A stretch of DNA of 57,429 nt, taken from Fictibacillus phosphorivorans. GTDB taxonomy: Bacteria; Bacillota; Bacilli; Bacillales; Fictibacillaceae. Under the pieces are notes generated by a model. The model ran no database searches, was not told where the DNA came from, and saw only the letters and a list, made by a program, of their open reading frames with translations. A program made the translations under genes and the position numbers. The stretch covers positions 1 to 57,429 of the forward strand of contig NZ_VDZU01000005.1 of the NCBI RefSeq assembly GCF_007673525.1, written 5' to 3'. Every line of letters begins with the position of its first letter. The first letter of the stretch is position 1. Below, one piece after another: positions 7,812 through 16,046 of this stretch.

Positions 7812-8667
7812 TACAGACAGCGGCATGCTGTACTTAGTTCCAACACCGATCGGCAACTTGGAAGATATGACATATCGCGCGGTCCGAATACTAAAAGAAT
7901 CCGATGTGATCGCAGCGGAAGATACAAGACAAACGAAAAAACTATGCAACCATTTTGAAATCAACACACCTCTAACAAGTTATCATGATCATAACAAACA
8001 ACAGAGTGGCAAGAAGCTTTTAGAAGAATTAAAAGAAGGAAAACAGGTTGCTCTTGTTACAGACGCAGGAATGCCGGGTGTTTCAGATCCGGGATATGAA
8101 TTAGTCGTTCAATGCGTAGAAGAGCGCATACCCGTTATCCCGTTGCCAGGCGCAAACGCCGCCCTGCCTGCCCTTGTTGCATCAGGACTCAATACCGAAT
8201 TGTTTACGTTCTACGGTTTTCTGCCACGTGGAAAAAAAGAAAAAAAGCTGGAACTTGAAAATCTGAAACGATTTCCATCCACCCTTCTTTTCTATGAAGC
8301 ACCACACCGACTAAAAGAAACACTTCAAGCCATGAGCGGCGTACTAGAAAATCGAAACATCGCTGTTGTACGTGAACTCACCAAAAAATACGAAGAGATC
8401 ACTCGCGGAACCTTACAAGAAGTATCAGAGTTCTTCAGCCAAGGAGAAACAGAAATCCGCGGGGAGTTCTGTTTAGTAGTAGAAGGCAATGGAAATAAAG
8501 AATTCGAGGCAGAAGAACAAGAACAATGGTGGGAATCGTTATCTGTCAAAGATCATGTCGAACACTATGTCGAAAAAGGCGAAAAACCAAAAGAAGCCAT
8601 AAAATTAGCTGCAGTAGACAGAAACGTACCAAAGCGCGAAGTCTACCAAGAATATCACGGGTTGTAG
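7783..8667 (+). CDS. rsmI: 16S rRNA C1402 2'-O-methyltransferase RsmI (YabC)
   Basis: Transfers a methyl group from SAM to the ribose of C1402 in the decoding centre. The product (294 aa from the ATG at 7783) has the tetrapyrrole-methylase fold with LYLVPTPIGNLEDMT near the N-terminus, AAEDTR, GMPGVSDPGYELV and the SAM-binding PLPGANAALPALVASG loop. I prefer ATG 7783 over GTG 7774 because GAGGG ends only 2 nt before the GTG but 11 nt before the ATG. It ends the trmN6-yazA-rsmI operon. No clear terminator precedes the repeat element downstream. Confidence 0.93.
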   Translation: MWQQKSYSSDTDSGMLYLVPTPIGNLEDMTYRAVRILKESDVIAAEDTRQTKKLCNHFEINTPLTSYHDHNKQQSGKKLLEELKEGKQVALVTDAGMPGVSDPGYELVVQCVEERIPVIPLPGANAALPALVASGLNTELFTFYGFLPRGKKEKKLELENLKRFPSTLLFYEAPHRLKETLQAMSGVLENRNIAVVRELTKKYEEITRGTLQEVSEFFSQGETEIRGEFCLVVEGNGNKEFEAEEQEQWWESLSVKDHVEHYVEKGEKPKEAIKLAAVDRNVPKREVYQEYHGL

Positions 8668-8768
8668 GCTATATGCTCTCTGACAAAAGATCTTAAAAGT
8701 GCGCAGCTTACAATATCAATCACACCTTAAAGCCCTTAACTTTTTAAGAATTCTTTCTTCATTGAATA

Positions 8769-8905
8769 GTTGATTGAAGTGAAAGGTGCGAGAAACTCCT
8801 GGGGGACGAGTGGGCCAGGTGAGACACTCAATGGCGCGTAGCGGCGAGGGGCTCACCGCACGCCCCGCGGAATGCGAAGCACCTGAAACGGAAATCAACC
8901 ACTTC
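8769..8905 (+). repeat. GC-rich dyad repeat element, copy R1 (+)
   Basis: From GTTGATTGAAG to ATCAACCACTT. It contains AGGTGCGAGA, GGTGAGAC, GGCTCACCGC, CGCCCCGCGG and ACCTGAAACGGAAATC, shared with the copies at 23392, 25368, 35849, 41110, 45217 and 45671. The ends are inverted (GTTGATT...AATCAAC) and inner arms pair (GGTGAG with CTCACC), so the element can fold into a long hairpin. This family is common in Bacillaceae intergenic DNA; its function is not known to me. It fills the rsmI-abrB gap. Confidence 0.85.
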
Positions 8906-8938
8906 CAAAAGCACCGAAGAATAACTTAAACAAAGGAA

Positions 8939-8964
8939 AAGAGCCTTCTAAAGCGAAGGCTCTT
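8939..8964 (-). terminator. abrB terminator
   Basis: AAGAGCCTTC (8939-8948) and GAAGGCTCTT (8955-8964) form a perfect 10-bp stem. On the minus strand it is followed by TTTCC. It lies 12 bp past the abrB stop and could also stop + strand transcripts from rsmI. Confidence 0.85.
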
Positions 8965-8975
8965 GTTTATTAGGC

Positions 8976-9260
8976 TTATTTTGATGTTTGAAGTTGCTTT
9001 TGAAGTTCTTCCATTACCTCTTTAGCACCTTCACGGCTAAGGATGATCTTTCCGCCTGCAACTGTGTAGTTATCATCAGAAACTTCACCAGTTACTGCAC
9101 AAGTCATGTTTGGCTTGTATTTCTTAAGGATGATACGGTCATCATCAACATAAATTTCTAAAGCATCTTTCTCTGCAATTCCTAAAGTACGGCGTAATTC
9201 GATTGGAATAACGACACGTCCTAGTTCGTCCACCTTACGTACAATTCCTGTAGATTTCAT
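8976..9260 (-). CDS. abrB: Transition-state regulator AbrB
   Basis: The only minus-strand gene. The 94-residue product has the N-terminal swapped-hairpin DNA-binding domain MKSTGIVRKVDELGRVVIPIELRRTLGI (1-28 region), the EIYVDDDRIILKKYKP segment, and the C-terminal multimerisation region containing the single Cys. AbrB is a tetramer that represses stationary-phase and sporulation genes during growth. A sigma-A promoter and a tandem Spo0A operator lie upstream at 9310-9370, matching the known Spo0A repression of abrB. The divergent arrangement with metG is as in B. subtilis. Confidence 0.97.
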   Translation of the reverse strand: MKSTGIVRKVDELGRVVIPIELRRTLGIAEKDALEIYVDDDRIILKKYKPNMTCAVTGEVSDDNYTVAGGKIILSREGAKEVMEELQKQLQTSK

Positions 9261-9309
9261 AATAAAATCTCTCCTCTCAAATATATAAAAGATTTCCCTA
9301 TCTATTTAA

Positions 9310-9326
9310 ATCGTCAGAATTCGACA
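9310..9326 (-). promoter_or_regulatory. Tandem Spo0A boxes at abrB
   Basis: Read on the minus strand: TGTCGAA, 3 bp, TGACGAT. This is a perfect 0A box (TGNCGAA) followed by a second with one mismatch. It has the same order and 3-bp gap as the B. subtilis abrB operator and lies just downstream of the abrB start site, where binding would block transcription. Confidence 0.88.
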
Positions 9327-9341
9327 AAATCCTACGAGAAC

Positions 9342-9370
9342 ATCTTACCAAGATTTCCAATTGTCGTCAA
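9342..9370 (-). promoter_or_regulatory. sigma-A promoter of abrB
   Basis: On the minus strand, TTGACG (9370-9365) and TAAGAT (9347-9342) are separated by 17 bp. The start is expected near 9335, about 75 nt before the abrB ATG. Confidence 0.75.
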
Positions 9371-9540
9371 TAGTTTTGACTTAAACATTTTATAGTCTTT
9401 TACCATTGAATTTACTAGACTATACCCATATTATAATACTTCCAAAACCCTGAATTGGAAGATATATTCATATATTGTCATAAAAAATTCAAGAATGTGT
9501 AAAAGATGAAAAATTTTAACTGGAAATATTGCTAAAATAA

Positions 9541-9557
9541 TACGTCAAATTTCGACA
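9541..9557. promoter_or_regulatory. Second tandem Spo0A box pair
   Basis: On the minus strand: TGTCGAA, 3 bp, TGACGTA. The first box is perfect and the second has two mismatches. The orientation and gap are identical to the pair at 9310-9326. It lies about 170 bp upstream of the abrB promoter and 58 bp upstream of a + strand promoter at 9616, so either could be the target. Confidence 0.7.
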
Positions 9558-9615
9558 AAACTAACAACGAAAAAATACTATCCAATTTTCCTTTTCGTCC
9601 ATCAGCTAGTATGCC

Positions 9616-9645
9616 TTGACACGCTTTCCATGCATTAGGTATATT
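9616..9645 (+). promoter_or_regulatory. sigma-A promoter between abrB and metG
   Basis: TTGACA (9616-9621), 18-bp spacer, TATATT (9640-9645). No gene follows for 330 bp. Confidence 0.78.
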
Positions 9646-9651
9646 TTGAAG

Positions 9652-9823
9652 GAAGAAAAGAGAATAATGAAAGTATTTACATAGAAATCTTTCGCTTACT
9701 TTTTTACTTTTATGTCCTAATGCAAACAGTTTCTTATAATATTGTAAAAAGATACATTTCCCGTTGCAGTTAGATTTTTCCTAACAGAAACACAAATAGC
9801 CCCTAAATGGAGGGGCTTTTTTT
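9652..9823 (+). ncRNA. Candidate small RNA or terminated metG leader
   Basis: A transcript from the 9616 promoter would start near 9652 and stop at the terminator at 9798-9823, giving about 170 nt. The interval has only a 5-codon ATG frame and a small GTTAG/CTAAC hairpin (about 9769-9784). No family is recognised. It could be an independent RNA, or the attenuated leader of metG. Confidence 0.45.
9798..9823 (+). terminator. Terminator in abrB-metG interval
   Basis: AGCCCC (9798-9803) pairs with GGGGCT (9812-9817) across an 8-nt loop, followed by seven T's. Confidence 0.85.
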
Positions 9824-9902
9824 CCACTATTAGAAAGTGTAACTTGTTAGCACACGATGTTTTTAGACGTTGCACAAGTTTAAATAGTACAAGCGCAACT
9901 AA

Positions 9903-9939
9903 GGCTGACGCGAAAGATTGGCGTCAGCCAAGTTTTCTT
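9903..9939 (+). terminator. Second hairpin terminator directly before metG
   Basis: GGCTGACGC (9903-9911) pairs perfectly with GCGTCAGCC (9921-9929), followed by AAGTTTTCTTTT. Only 36 bp separate it from metG, too little for another promoter with a typical start. It therefore probably lies within the metG leader and acts as an attenuator. No T-box sequence (GGGTGGNACCGCG) is present. Confidence 0.75.
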
Positions 9940-9975
9940 TTACTATAAGGTTATTATTTTGAGGAGGCGGCTAGA

Positions 9976-11937
9976 ATGGCGAAACCAACATTCTATATTA
10001 CAACACCTATTTACTACCCAAGTGGCAAACTTCACATCGGTCATGCATACACAACGACAGCTGGAGATGCGATGGCCCGATACAAGCGTCTTAAAGGTTT
10101 TGACGTTATGTATCTAACAGGAACAGATGAACATGGTGAGAAGATTCAAAAGAAAGCAAACGAACAAGGCCTTCATCCTCTAAAATACGTAGACGGTATC
10201 GTTGATGATATTAAGGCGCTGTGGAAAAAGATGGACATCTCTTATGATGATTACATCCGTACAACAGAAGACAGACATAAGAAATCTGTCGAAAAGATAT
10301 TTCAACAGCTTCTTGATCAAGATGATATCTATTTAAGTGAATATGAAGGCTGGTATTGTACGGATTGTGAATCGTTCTTTACAGAGCGTCAGCTTGAAGA
10401 TGGAAAATGTCCGGATTGCGGACGTGAAGTGAAGAAAGTAAAAGAAGAAAGTTACTTCTTCCGCATGAGTAAATATGCAGATCGTTTATTAGCTTATTAT
10501 GAAGAAAACCCTTCATTTATTTTTCCAGAGTCACGTAAGCGTGAGATGATCAACAACTTTATCAAGCCTGGTCTAGAAGATCTTGCTGTATCACGTACTT
10601 CTTTTGATTGGGGAGTAAAAGTTCCAGGAAATCCGAAGCATGTGATCTATGTGTGGATAGATGCGTTGTCTAATTATATTACGGCACTTGGATATGGAAG
10701 TGAGAACGAAGATAAATTCAAAAAGTATTGGCCAGCTGATGTTCACTTGATGAGTAAAGAGATCGTTCGTTTCCACACGATCTATTGGCCGATCATGTTG
10801 ATGGCGCTAGACCTGCCTTTACCGAAACAAGTTATTGCACATGGATGGCTCTTGATGAAAGACGGCAAGATGTCTAAGTCCAAAGGAAACGTAGTGGACC
10901 CGAACGTTCTGATCGATCGTTACGGATTAGATCCGCTGCGCTACTATTTGCTACGTGAAGTTCCGTTTGGTTCAGATGGTGTGTTTACTCCAGAAAGCTT
11001 CGTAGATAGAGTTAATGCTGATCTTGCAAATGATCTTGGTAACTTGCTGAACCGTACGATTGCGATGATCGGCAAATACTTCGATGGAGAGATCCCTTCA
11101 TATGAAGGAAAAGTAACTGAGTTTGACGGGACACTTCAAGAGTTTGCACTAGAAACAGTAAGAAAAACAGAAGAAGCTATGGAAAAACTAGAGTTCTCCA
11201 TCGCGCTTTCAACAATCTGGCAGTTAGTCAGCCGTACGAACAAATATATTGATGAGACTCAGCCGTGGGTATTGGCGAAAGATGAAGCTAAAAAAGGTGA
11301 GCTCGGAAGTGTTATGTATCATCTAGCAGAGTCGATCCGCATTGTGTCTGTATTGATCCAGCCGTTCATGACAGAAACTCCAGCGAAGATCTGGAGTCAG
11401 TTAGGTCTTGCTGACAAGAGTCTTACAGAATGGAATTCATTAAAAGAGTTCGGTGCGATCCCTGCGAAAACGAAGGTTGAAAAGGGTGACCCGATCTTCC
11501 CTCGTTTAGAGACAGAGGTAGAAGTAGAATTTATTAAAAATTCTATGGGCGGCTCTTCGGCACCTGTAGCAGAAGAACCAAAGAAAGAAGAAGTACCGGC
11601 TAGTGATGAGAAACCAGAAATCACAATTGATGATTTCATGAAGGTGGATCTTCGCGTAGCCACAGTTCTTGAAGCAGAACCAGTAAAGAAAGCAGATAAA
11701 CTCTTAAAGCTTCAGTTAGACTTAGGCTATGAAAAACGCCAAGTCGTGTCTGGTATTGCGCAGTATTACAAGCCAGAAGACCTTGTCGGTCAAAAAGTGA
11801 TCTGCGTAACAAACTTGAAACCAGTTAAATTACGCGGCGAACTTTCACAAGGAATGATTCTAGCTGGATCTTCCGATGGCCAGTTAACTTTAGCTACCGT
11901 TGACCCGTCACTTCCAAACGGCTCAAAAGTAAAATAA
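9976..11937 (+). CDS. metG: Methionyl-tRNA synthetase
   Basis: Charges tRNA-Met. The 653-residue product is a class Ia synthetase with HIGH at 20-23 and KMSKS at 298-302. A zinc knuckle uses C128, C131, C145 and C148, the single CxxC-CxxC pair type. A C-terminal EMAP/Trbp111-like tRNA-binding domain begins near residue 550 (ITIDDFMKVDLRVATV), reached by an acidic, proline-rich linker. ATG at 9976 follows GAGGAGGC. The gene is a monocistron with its own terminator and an unusual leader upstream. The B. subtilis name is metS. Confidence 0.97.
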   Translation: MAKPTFYITTPIYYPSGKLHIGHAYTTTAGDAMARYKRLKGFDVMYLTGTDEHGEKIQKKANEQGLHPLKYVDGIVDDIKALWKKMDISYDDYIRTTEDRHKKSVEKIFQQLLDQDDIYLSEYEGWYCTDCESFFTERQLEDGKCPDCGREVKKVKEESYFFRMSKYADRLLAYYEENPSFIFPESRKREMINNFIKPGLEDLAVSRTSFDWGVKVPGNPKHVIYVWIDALSNYITALGYGSENEDKFKKYWPADVHLMSKEIVRFHTIYWPIMLMALDLPLPKQVIAHGWLLMKDGKMSKSKGNVVDPNVLIDRYGLDPLRYYLLREVPFGSDGVFTPESFVDRVNADLANDLGNLLNRTIAMIGKYFDGEIPSYEGKVTEFDGTLQEFALETVRKTEEAMEKLEFSIALSTIWQLVSRTNKYIDETQPWVLAKDEAKKGELGSVMYHLAESIRIVSVLIQPFMTETPAKIWSQLGLADKSLTEWNSLKEFGAIPAKTKVEKGDPIFPRLETEVEVEFIKNSMGGSSAPVAEEPKKEEVPASDEKPEITIDDFMKVDLRVATVLEAEPVKKADKLLKLQLDLGYEKRQVVSGIAQYYKPEDLVGQKVICVTNLKPVKLRGELSQGMILAGSSDGQLTLATVDPSLPNGSKVK

Positions 11938-11941
11938 ACAC

Positions 11942-11971
11942 AAAAAGCGGGGAGCATTTCCCCGCTTTTTT
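11942..11971 (+). terminator. metG terminator
   Basis: AAAAAGCGGGGA (11942-11953) and TCCCCGCTTTTT (11959-11970) form a 12-bp stem with its own T tail. Confidence 0.93.
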
Positions 11972-12121
11972 GTCATTTTTAGTTCATTTGGCAGTGATTT
12001 CCTGTAATTTCACTGTCAAAGATAGGTCTTTTAACCTACGTTGTAACTAACTTGTAATGCTACTGTTACCCGAATGAATGGAAAATGTGATAAGATTTGT
12101 AAAGTTGAAAGGATGTACACT

Positions 12122-12889
12122 ATGTTTGACACACATGCACATTTAAATGCAACACAGTTTGAAGAAGATCGCGAAGAAGTGATTCAGCGGGCATTAGATG
12201 AAGGTGTAACACATATTGTTGTTGTCGGTTTTGATCGTGAAACGATTAAAGGTGCGATGCAGCTGGCAGAGCAATACGACTTTATCTATGCTTGTGTAGG
12301 TTGGCATCCAGTGGATGCGATCGACATGACGGATGAAGATCTGGATTGGATTGAGGAACTAGCAGCACACCCAAAAGTTGTTGCCCTTGGCGAGATGGGA
12401 CTCGATTATCATTGGGACAAGTCGCCTGCCGAAGTTCAGAAAGAAGTTTTCCGACGCCAGATTCGACTTGCTAAAAAGGTAAAGCTTCCGATCGTTATTC
12501 ATAACCGTGAAGCAACGCAAGATGTTGTAGACATATTGAAAGAGGAAGAAGCCCATGAAGTTGGCGGAATCATGCACTGCTATAGCGGTAGCTTAGAAGT
12601 TGCACGTCAATGCATGGATATGAATTTTTACATAAGCTTTGGTGGACCAGTAACGTTCAAGAATGCAAAGAAGGTTAAGGAAGTCGCTGCTGAAATTCCG
12701 ATGGACCGGCTCTTGATTGAAACAGATTGTCCTTATTTAAGTCCTCATCCGTTAAGAGGAAAAAGAAATGAACCATCTTATGTAAAGTATGTTGCAGAAA
12801 CACTTTCTGAATTAAAAGATCTTCCACTTGAAGACATCATAGAGAAAACATCCGACAACGCGTTCCGAATTTTTAACATGAACCGATAG
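12122..12889 (+). CDS. yabD: TatD-family metal-dependent deoxyribonuclease YabD
   Basis: A 255-residue TIM-barrel hydrolase. The N-terminal DTHAHL provides the metal-binding HxH; GEMGLDYHW, HNRE, GIMHCYSG and LLIETDCPYLSPHP supply the remaining ligands of the TatD family. Members cut DNA 3' ends; the role here is assumed to be DNA turnover or repair. I start at ATG 12122 (MFDTHAHLN), which has AAAGGATG at the right distance and matches the B. subtilis start. An in-frame ATG at 12074 would add an unrelated 16-residue tail. Confidence 0.9.
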   Translation: MFDTHAHLNATQFEEDREEVIQRALDEGVTHIVVVGFDRETIKGAMQLAEQYDFIYACVGWHPVDAIDMTDEDLDWIEELAAHPKVVALGEMGLDYHWDKSPAEVQKEVFRRQIRLAKKVKLPIVIHNREATQDVVDILKEEEAHEVGGIMHCYSGSLEVARQCMDMNFYISFGGPVTFKNAKKVKEVAAEIPMDRLLIETDCPYLSPHPLRGKRNEPSYVKYVAETLSELKDLPLEDIIEKTSDNAFRIFNMNR

Positions 12890-12955
12890 GGGATGTTGTC
12901 GGAAACTATCAAAGCATAAGAAATATCGCGTTAATCTTTCAAGAATTGACAAAAG

Positions 12956-12994
12956 AGAAAGGAAATTTGTCAAACGGTTTTCCTTTCTTTTTTT
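12956..12994 (+). terminator. Terminator after yabD
   Basis: AGAAAGGAAA (12956-12965) pairs with TTTCCTTTCT (12979-12988), followed by a T run. Confidence 0.85.
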
Positions 12995-13049
12995 CTTCTT
13001 TTCCGTTCATAATGGCCTTGGGTCAATTCATGGCGAAAAGGAGGGTGAT

Positions 13050-13078
13050 TTGACAGAGAGAAAAAAGATATTTATAAT
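13050..13078 (+). promoter_or_regulatory. sigma-A promoter of yabE
   Basis: Perfect TTGACA (13050-13055) and TATAAT (13073-13078) with a 17-bp spacer. The start would be near 13085, giving a very short leader before the ATG at 13105. Confidence 0.88.
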
Positions 13079-13104
13079 GCAGTCCTTGTAGGGGAGGAAA
13101 TTGA

Positions 13105-14322
13105 ATGAATAGGAATATTACAGCTTTGTTCTCACGTTTCACAAAGAAGAAAGTCTATCTTTCCATCGTTGCTCTTTTCGTTTTAGCCGTAACTTGTGGG
13201 TTCGTAGGTTATGAAACTACGAAAGCTAATGTAACGCTAATCCATGACGGAAAGAAAACAGAAGTGAACACGCATGCTAACACAGTTAGAGAGCTATTAA
13301 GCGAACAAAACATAAAGATAAATCAACATGATTCAGTTAAACCAGGTCTTGATGCCAAGGTAACTGACAACATGAAGATCGATTATTTACAAGCAAAAGA
13401 AATCAACCTTACCGTGAATGGCAAGGAAAAAACGATATGGACGACAGCGAAGACTGTTGAACAATTCGTCCAAGAACAGCAGCTAACGTTAAAAGAGCAT
13501 GATTCTATTAAGCCAAATCTGACTGCTGATATTAAGGATCAAGGTAAGATCCAGATCGAATCAGCATTCCCGGTTAAGCTTGTTGTAGGCGGAAAAGCTC
13601 AGCAAGTTTGGACCACTTCGACTACCGTCGCTGACCTTTTGAAGCAACAAAAGGTATCTTTAGGTGAAATTGATCGAGTATCACCTGCTAAGTCAGATAA
13701 AATTACTGGCAAAACACAGGTTGAAGTCATCCGAGTAGAAAAGGTCACCGATGTAGTGGAAGAAGAAACACCGTTTGCTGTTGTTAACCGTAAAGACAGC
13801 GGGTTAACTAAAGGTAAAGAGCGTGTCGTGCAAGATGGAACAAAAGGTAAACGTGAAAAGCGCTTTGAAGTAGTCATGGAAAATGGGAAAGAGATTTCCA
13901 GAAAACTGATCAGCGAAAAAACGTTATCCGATAGCTCGGATAAAATTGTTGCTGTTGGTACTAAAGCTAAGCCACAGCCAAAACCACAGCCGGTTGTATC
14001 TCGTAGCCAATCTGCTTCAAGCAGTTCTGGCGGTCGAGAAATAACGGTAACAAGTACAGCTTATACAGCTAATTGTGCTGGTTGCTCAGGAATTACGGCT
14101 ACTGGATTTAATCTAAAGTCAAACCCAAATGCGAAAGTTATCGCAGTCGATCCTAGTGTGATTCCACTTGGCTCAAAAGTGTATGTTGAAGGATATGGAT
14201 ATGCCATTGCTTCAGATACTGGGGGAGCAATTAAAGGTAATAAGATTGACGTATTCTTTTCTTCACAGTCACAAGCAGAGTCTTGGGGAAGAAAATCAGT
14301 TAAAATTCGCATCATTAATTAA
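13105..14322 (+). CDS. yabE: Cell-wall protein YabE (DUF348-G5-3D)
   Basis: A 405-residue secreted or membrane-anchored protein. A basic N-terminus and hydrophobic segment (about 18-36) serve as signal or anchor. Three DUF348 repeats follow (about 42-98, 99-153, 154-212), then a G5 domain (about 213-290), a Ser-rich linker and a C-terminal 3D domain (about 310-405) with the Asp motif AIASDTGGAIKGNKIDVFF. The 3D fold is related to lytic transglycosylases (MltA, Rpf-like), so it probably trims peptidoglycan. GGGGAGG precedes the ATG. B. subtilis yabE is controlled by an antisense RNA; I cannot confirm one here. Confidence 0.92.
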   Translation: MNRNITALFSRFTKKKVYLSIVALFVLAVTCGFVGYETTKANVTLIHDGKKTEVNTHANTVRELLSEQNIKINQHDSVKPGLDAKVTDNMKIDYLQAKEINLTVNGKEKTIWTTAKTVEQFVQEQQLTLKEHDSIKPNLTADIKDQGKIQIESAFPVKLVVGGKAQQVWTTSTTVADLLKQQKVSLGEIDRVSPAKSDKITGKTQVEVIRVEKVTDVVEEETPFAVVNRKDSGLTKGKERVVQDGTKGKREKRFEVVMENGKEISRKLISEKTLSDSSDKIVAVGTKAKPQPKPQPVVSRSQSASSSSGGREITVTSTAYTANCAGCSGITATGFNLKSNPNAKVIAVDPSVIPLGSKVYVEGYGYAIASDTGGAIKGNKIDVFFSSQSQAESWGRKSVKIRIIN

Positions 14323-14329
14323 TATTAAG

Positions 14330-14360
14330 AGCATGGGGAAAAAATCCCTGTGCTTTTTTT
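14330..14360 (+). terminator. yabE terminator
   Basis: AGCATGGGGA (14330-14339) pairs with TCCCTGTGCT (14345-14354), with wobble pairs, then T's. Confidence 0.87.
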
Positions 14361-14513
14361 GTGCGCGGGGACAAGTAGATCGCAAAACGATTCTCATTAC
14401 TCTGAAGACCTAGACTTTCTTGACGCCTGGGGTATACTAGTAAAAGATGTTTTGTCGTTCAATACATTAGACGTTGCAATACCTAAAAAGGTTTCACCGT
14501 TTTGGAGGAAATC

Positions 14514-15077
14514 ATGAAAAAAATCAAAGAAATTATAGTAGTTGAAGGAAAAAGCGATACGCTTGCTATAAAAAGATCTGTACTTGCAGATACGATAGAA
14601 ACAAATGGTTCAGAAATTAGCATAGATACGTTAAACCGCATCAAAAGAGCACATGAGACTCGAGGGATTATTGTTTTTACCGATCCGGATTTTCCGGGCA
14701 AGAGAATTCGTCAAATCATTTCAGAGTACGTACCAGGCTGTAAACACGCTTACTTAGAAAAATCGGATGCGATTGCGAAAGGCGACAAGGGTGTAGGCGT
14801 TGAGCATGCGTCACGAGAAGCTATAATCGAAGCCATCGAACATGTTAGAGAAGAACTATTAGAATCAGAGGATGAGTTGATCACATGGGACGATCTGATG
14901 GCTGCAGGATTAACTGGCGGCCATGATTCAAAACATAGACGTGAAGTGATCGGAAGAGAGCTGCGTTTAGGATATATGAATGCAAAACAATTACATAAAC
15001 GTCTTAATATGTTCAGAGTCACACCAGATGAATTTGAGCAGGCGTTAAAGGCGCTTTATAGCAATGAGGAGGAATAA
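14514..15077 (+). CDS. rnmV: Ribonuclease M5
   Basis: Toprim-domain nuclease that matures 5S rRNA by cutting both sides of the precursor. The 187-residue product has the Toprim glutamate motif IIVVEGKSD near residue 8 and the DxD-type FTDPDFPGKRIR near 60, followed by the C-terminal helical region of RNase M5. I start at ATG 14514, preceded by TTGGAGG; a TTG frame start at 14502 lies inside that site. It ends 6 bp before rsmA, the usual rnmV-rsmA pair. Confidence 0.94.
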   Translation: MKKIKEIIVVEGKSDTLAIKRSVLADTIETNGSEISIDTLNRIKRAHETRGIIVFTDPDFPGKRIRQIISEYVPGCKHAYLEKSDAIAKGDKGVGVEHASREAIIEAIEHVREELLESEDELITWDDLMAAGLTGGHDSKHRREVIGRELRLGYMNAKQLHKRLNMFRVTPDEFEQALKALYSNEEE

Positions 15078-15083
15078 AAGCAT

Positions 15084-15959
15084 ATGAGAAAAGATATATC
15101 GACTCCACAATCGACAAAAGCCATTCTAGAGAAGCATGGCTTTACGTTTAAAAAGAGTCTGGGTCAAAATTTCCTGATCGATCGTAATATCTTAAACAAT
15201 ATAGTAAATGCGGCAGATTTAACAGAGGATTCAGGCGTCATCGAAATTGGTCCTGGAATCGGAGCGTTAACGGAGTTTATTGCAAGATCATCAAAAAAAG
15301 CGGTAGCATTTGAAATTGATCAACGCCTTCTCCCTATATTAGAAGAAACGTTAGCTCCTTATCCCCATGTAGATGTCATCCATAGTGATGTCTTAAAAGC
15401 GGATATACACGCTGTCATTAAAGAACACTTTGAAGAAGGGCAAGATCTCATGGTTGTCGCGAACTTGCCATATTACGTCACAACACCGATCATTATGAAA
15501 CTTCTTCAAGACAAGCTTCCGATCCGAGGCATTGTATGTATGATTCAAAAAGAGGTTGCCGACCGTCTTGCAGCTTCACCTGGTACGAAGGATTACAACT
15601 CGCTATCTATAGCGATCCAATATTACGCAACAGCCGAGACGATGATCAAGGTGCCTAAAACAGTTTTTGTTCCAGCTCCAAATGTTGATTCATCTGTCAT
15701 TAAGCTGACACTTAGAAAAGAACCTGCAGTTTCAGTTAAGGATGAAGACTTCTTCTTTACTGTTGTAAGATCATCATTTGCACAAAGAAGAAAGATACTT
15801 TGGAACAACCTAACAAGCCAGCTCGTCCCAAAAGATAAGAAACAAGAGCTTCAAACGATACTAGAATCGATCGATATCGATCCTAAACGTCGAGGAGAAA
15901 CCCTTTCTATCGAGGAATTCGGAAAATTAGCTGATGCTCTTTTACCTCTTGTAAAATAA
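15084..15959 (+). CDS. rsmA: 16S rRNA A1518/A1519 dimethyltransferase RsmA (KsgA)
   Basis: Dimethylates two adjacent adenines near the 3' end of 16S rRNA. The 291-residue protein has the KKSLGQNFLID N-terminus, SAM motif VIEIGPGIGALTE, the catalytic NLPYYVTTPI and the C-terminal FVPAPNVDSSVIKL of the KsgA/Dim1 family. The ATG at 15084 follows AGGAGGA. Translational coupling to rnmV is likely. B. subtilis name ksgA. Confidence 0.96.
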   Translation: MRKDISTPQSTKAILEKHGFTFKKSLGQNFLIDRNILNNIVNAADLTEDSGVIEIGPGIGALTEFIARSSKKAVAFEIDQRLLPILEETLAPYPHVDVIHSDVLKADIHAVIKEHFEEGQDLMVVANLPYYVTTPIIMKLLQDKLPIRGIVCMIQKEVADRLAASPGTKDYNSLSIAIQYYATAETMIKVPKTVFVPAPNVDSSVIKLTLRKEPAVSVKDEDFFFTVVRSSFAQRRKILWNNLTSQLVPKDKKQELQTILESIDIDPKRRGETLSIEEFGKLADALLPLVK

Positions 15960-16046
15960 ACCTCATTTTTCCCCCTTCTCTCACATAACCTTATAAAAGG
16001 AACAGAGGGAGCTATGGAGCTTGTTACTCCGAATAGGGGGAGTAAA

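Noticed and set aside
9824..9975. T-box riboswitch before metG
   Set aside because: The T-box sequence and its preceding stems are absent; only a simple hairpin terminator is seen.
14168..14413. 81-codon open frame over the yabE 3' end
   Set aside because: It lies in another frame of the 3D domain and reads through the yabE terminator.
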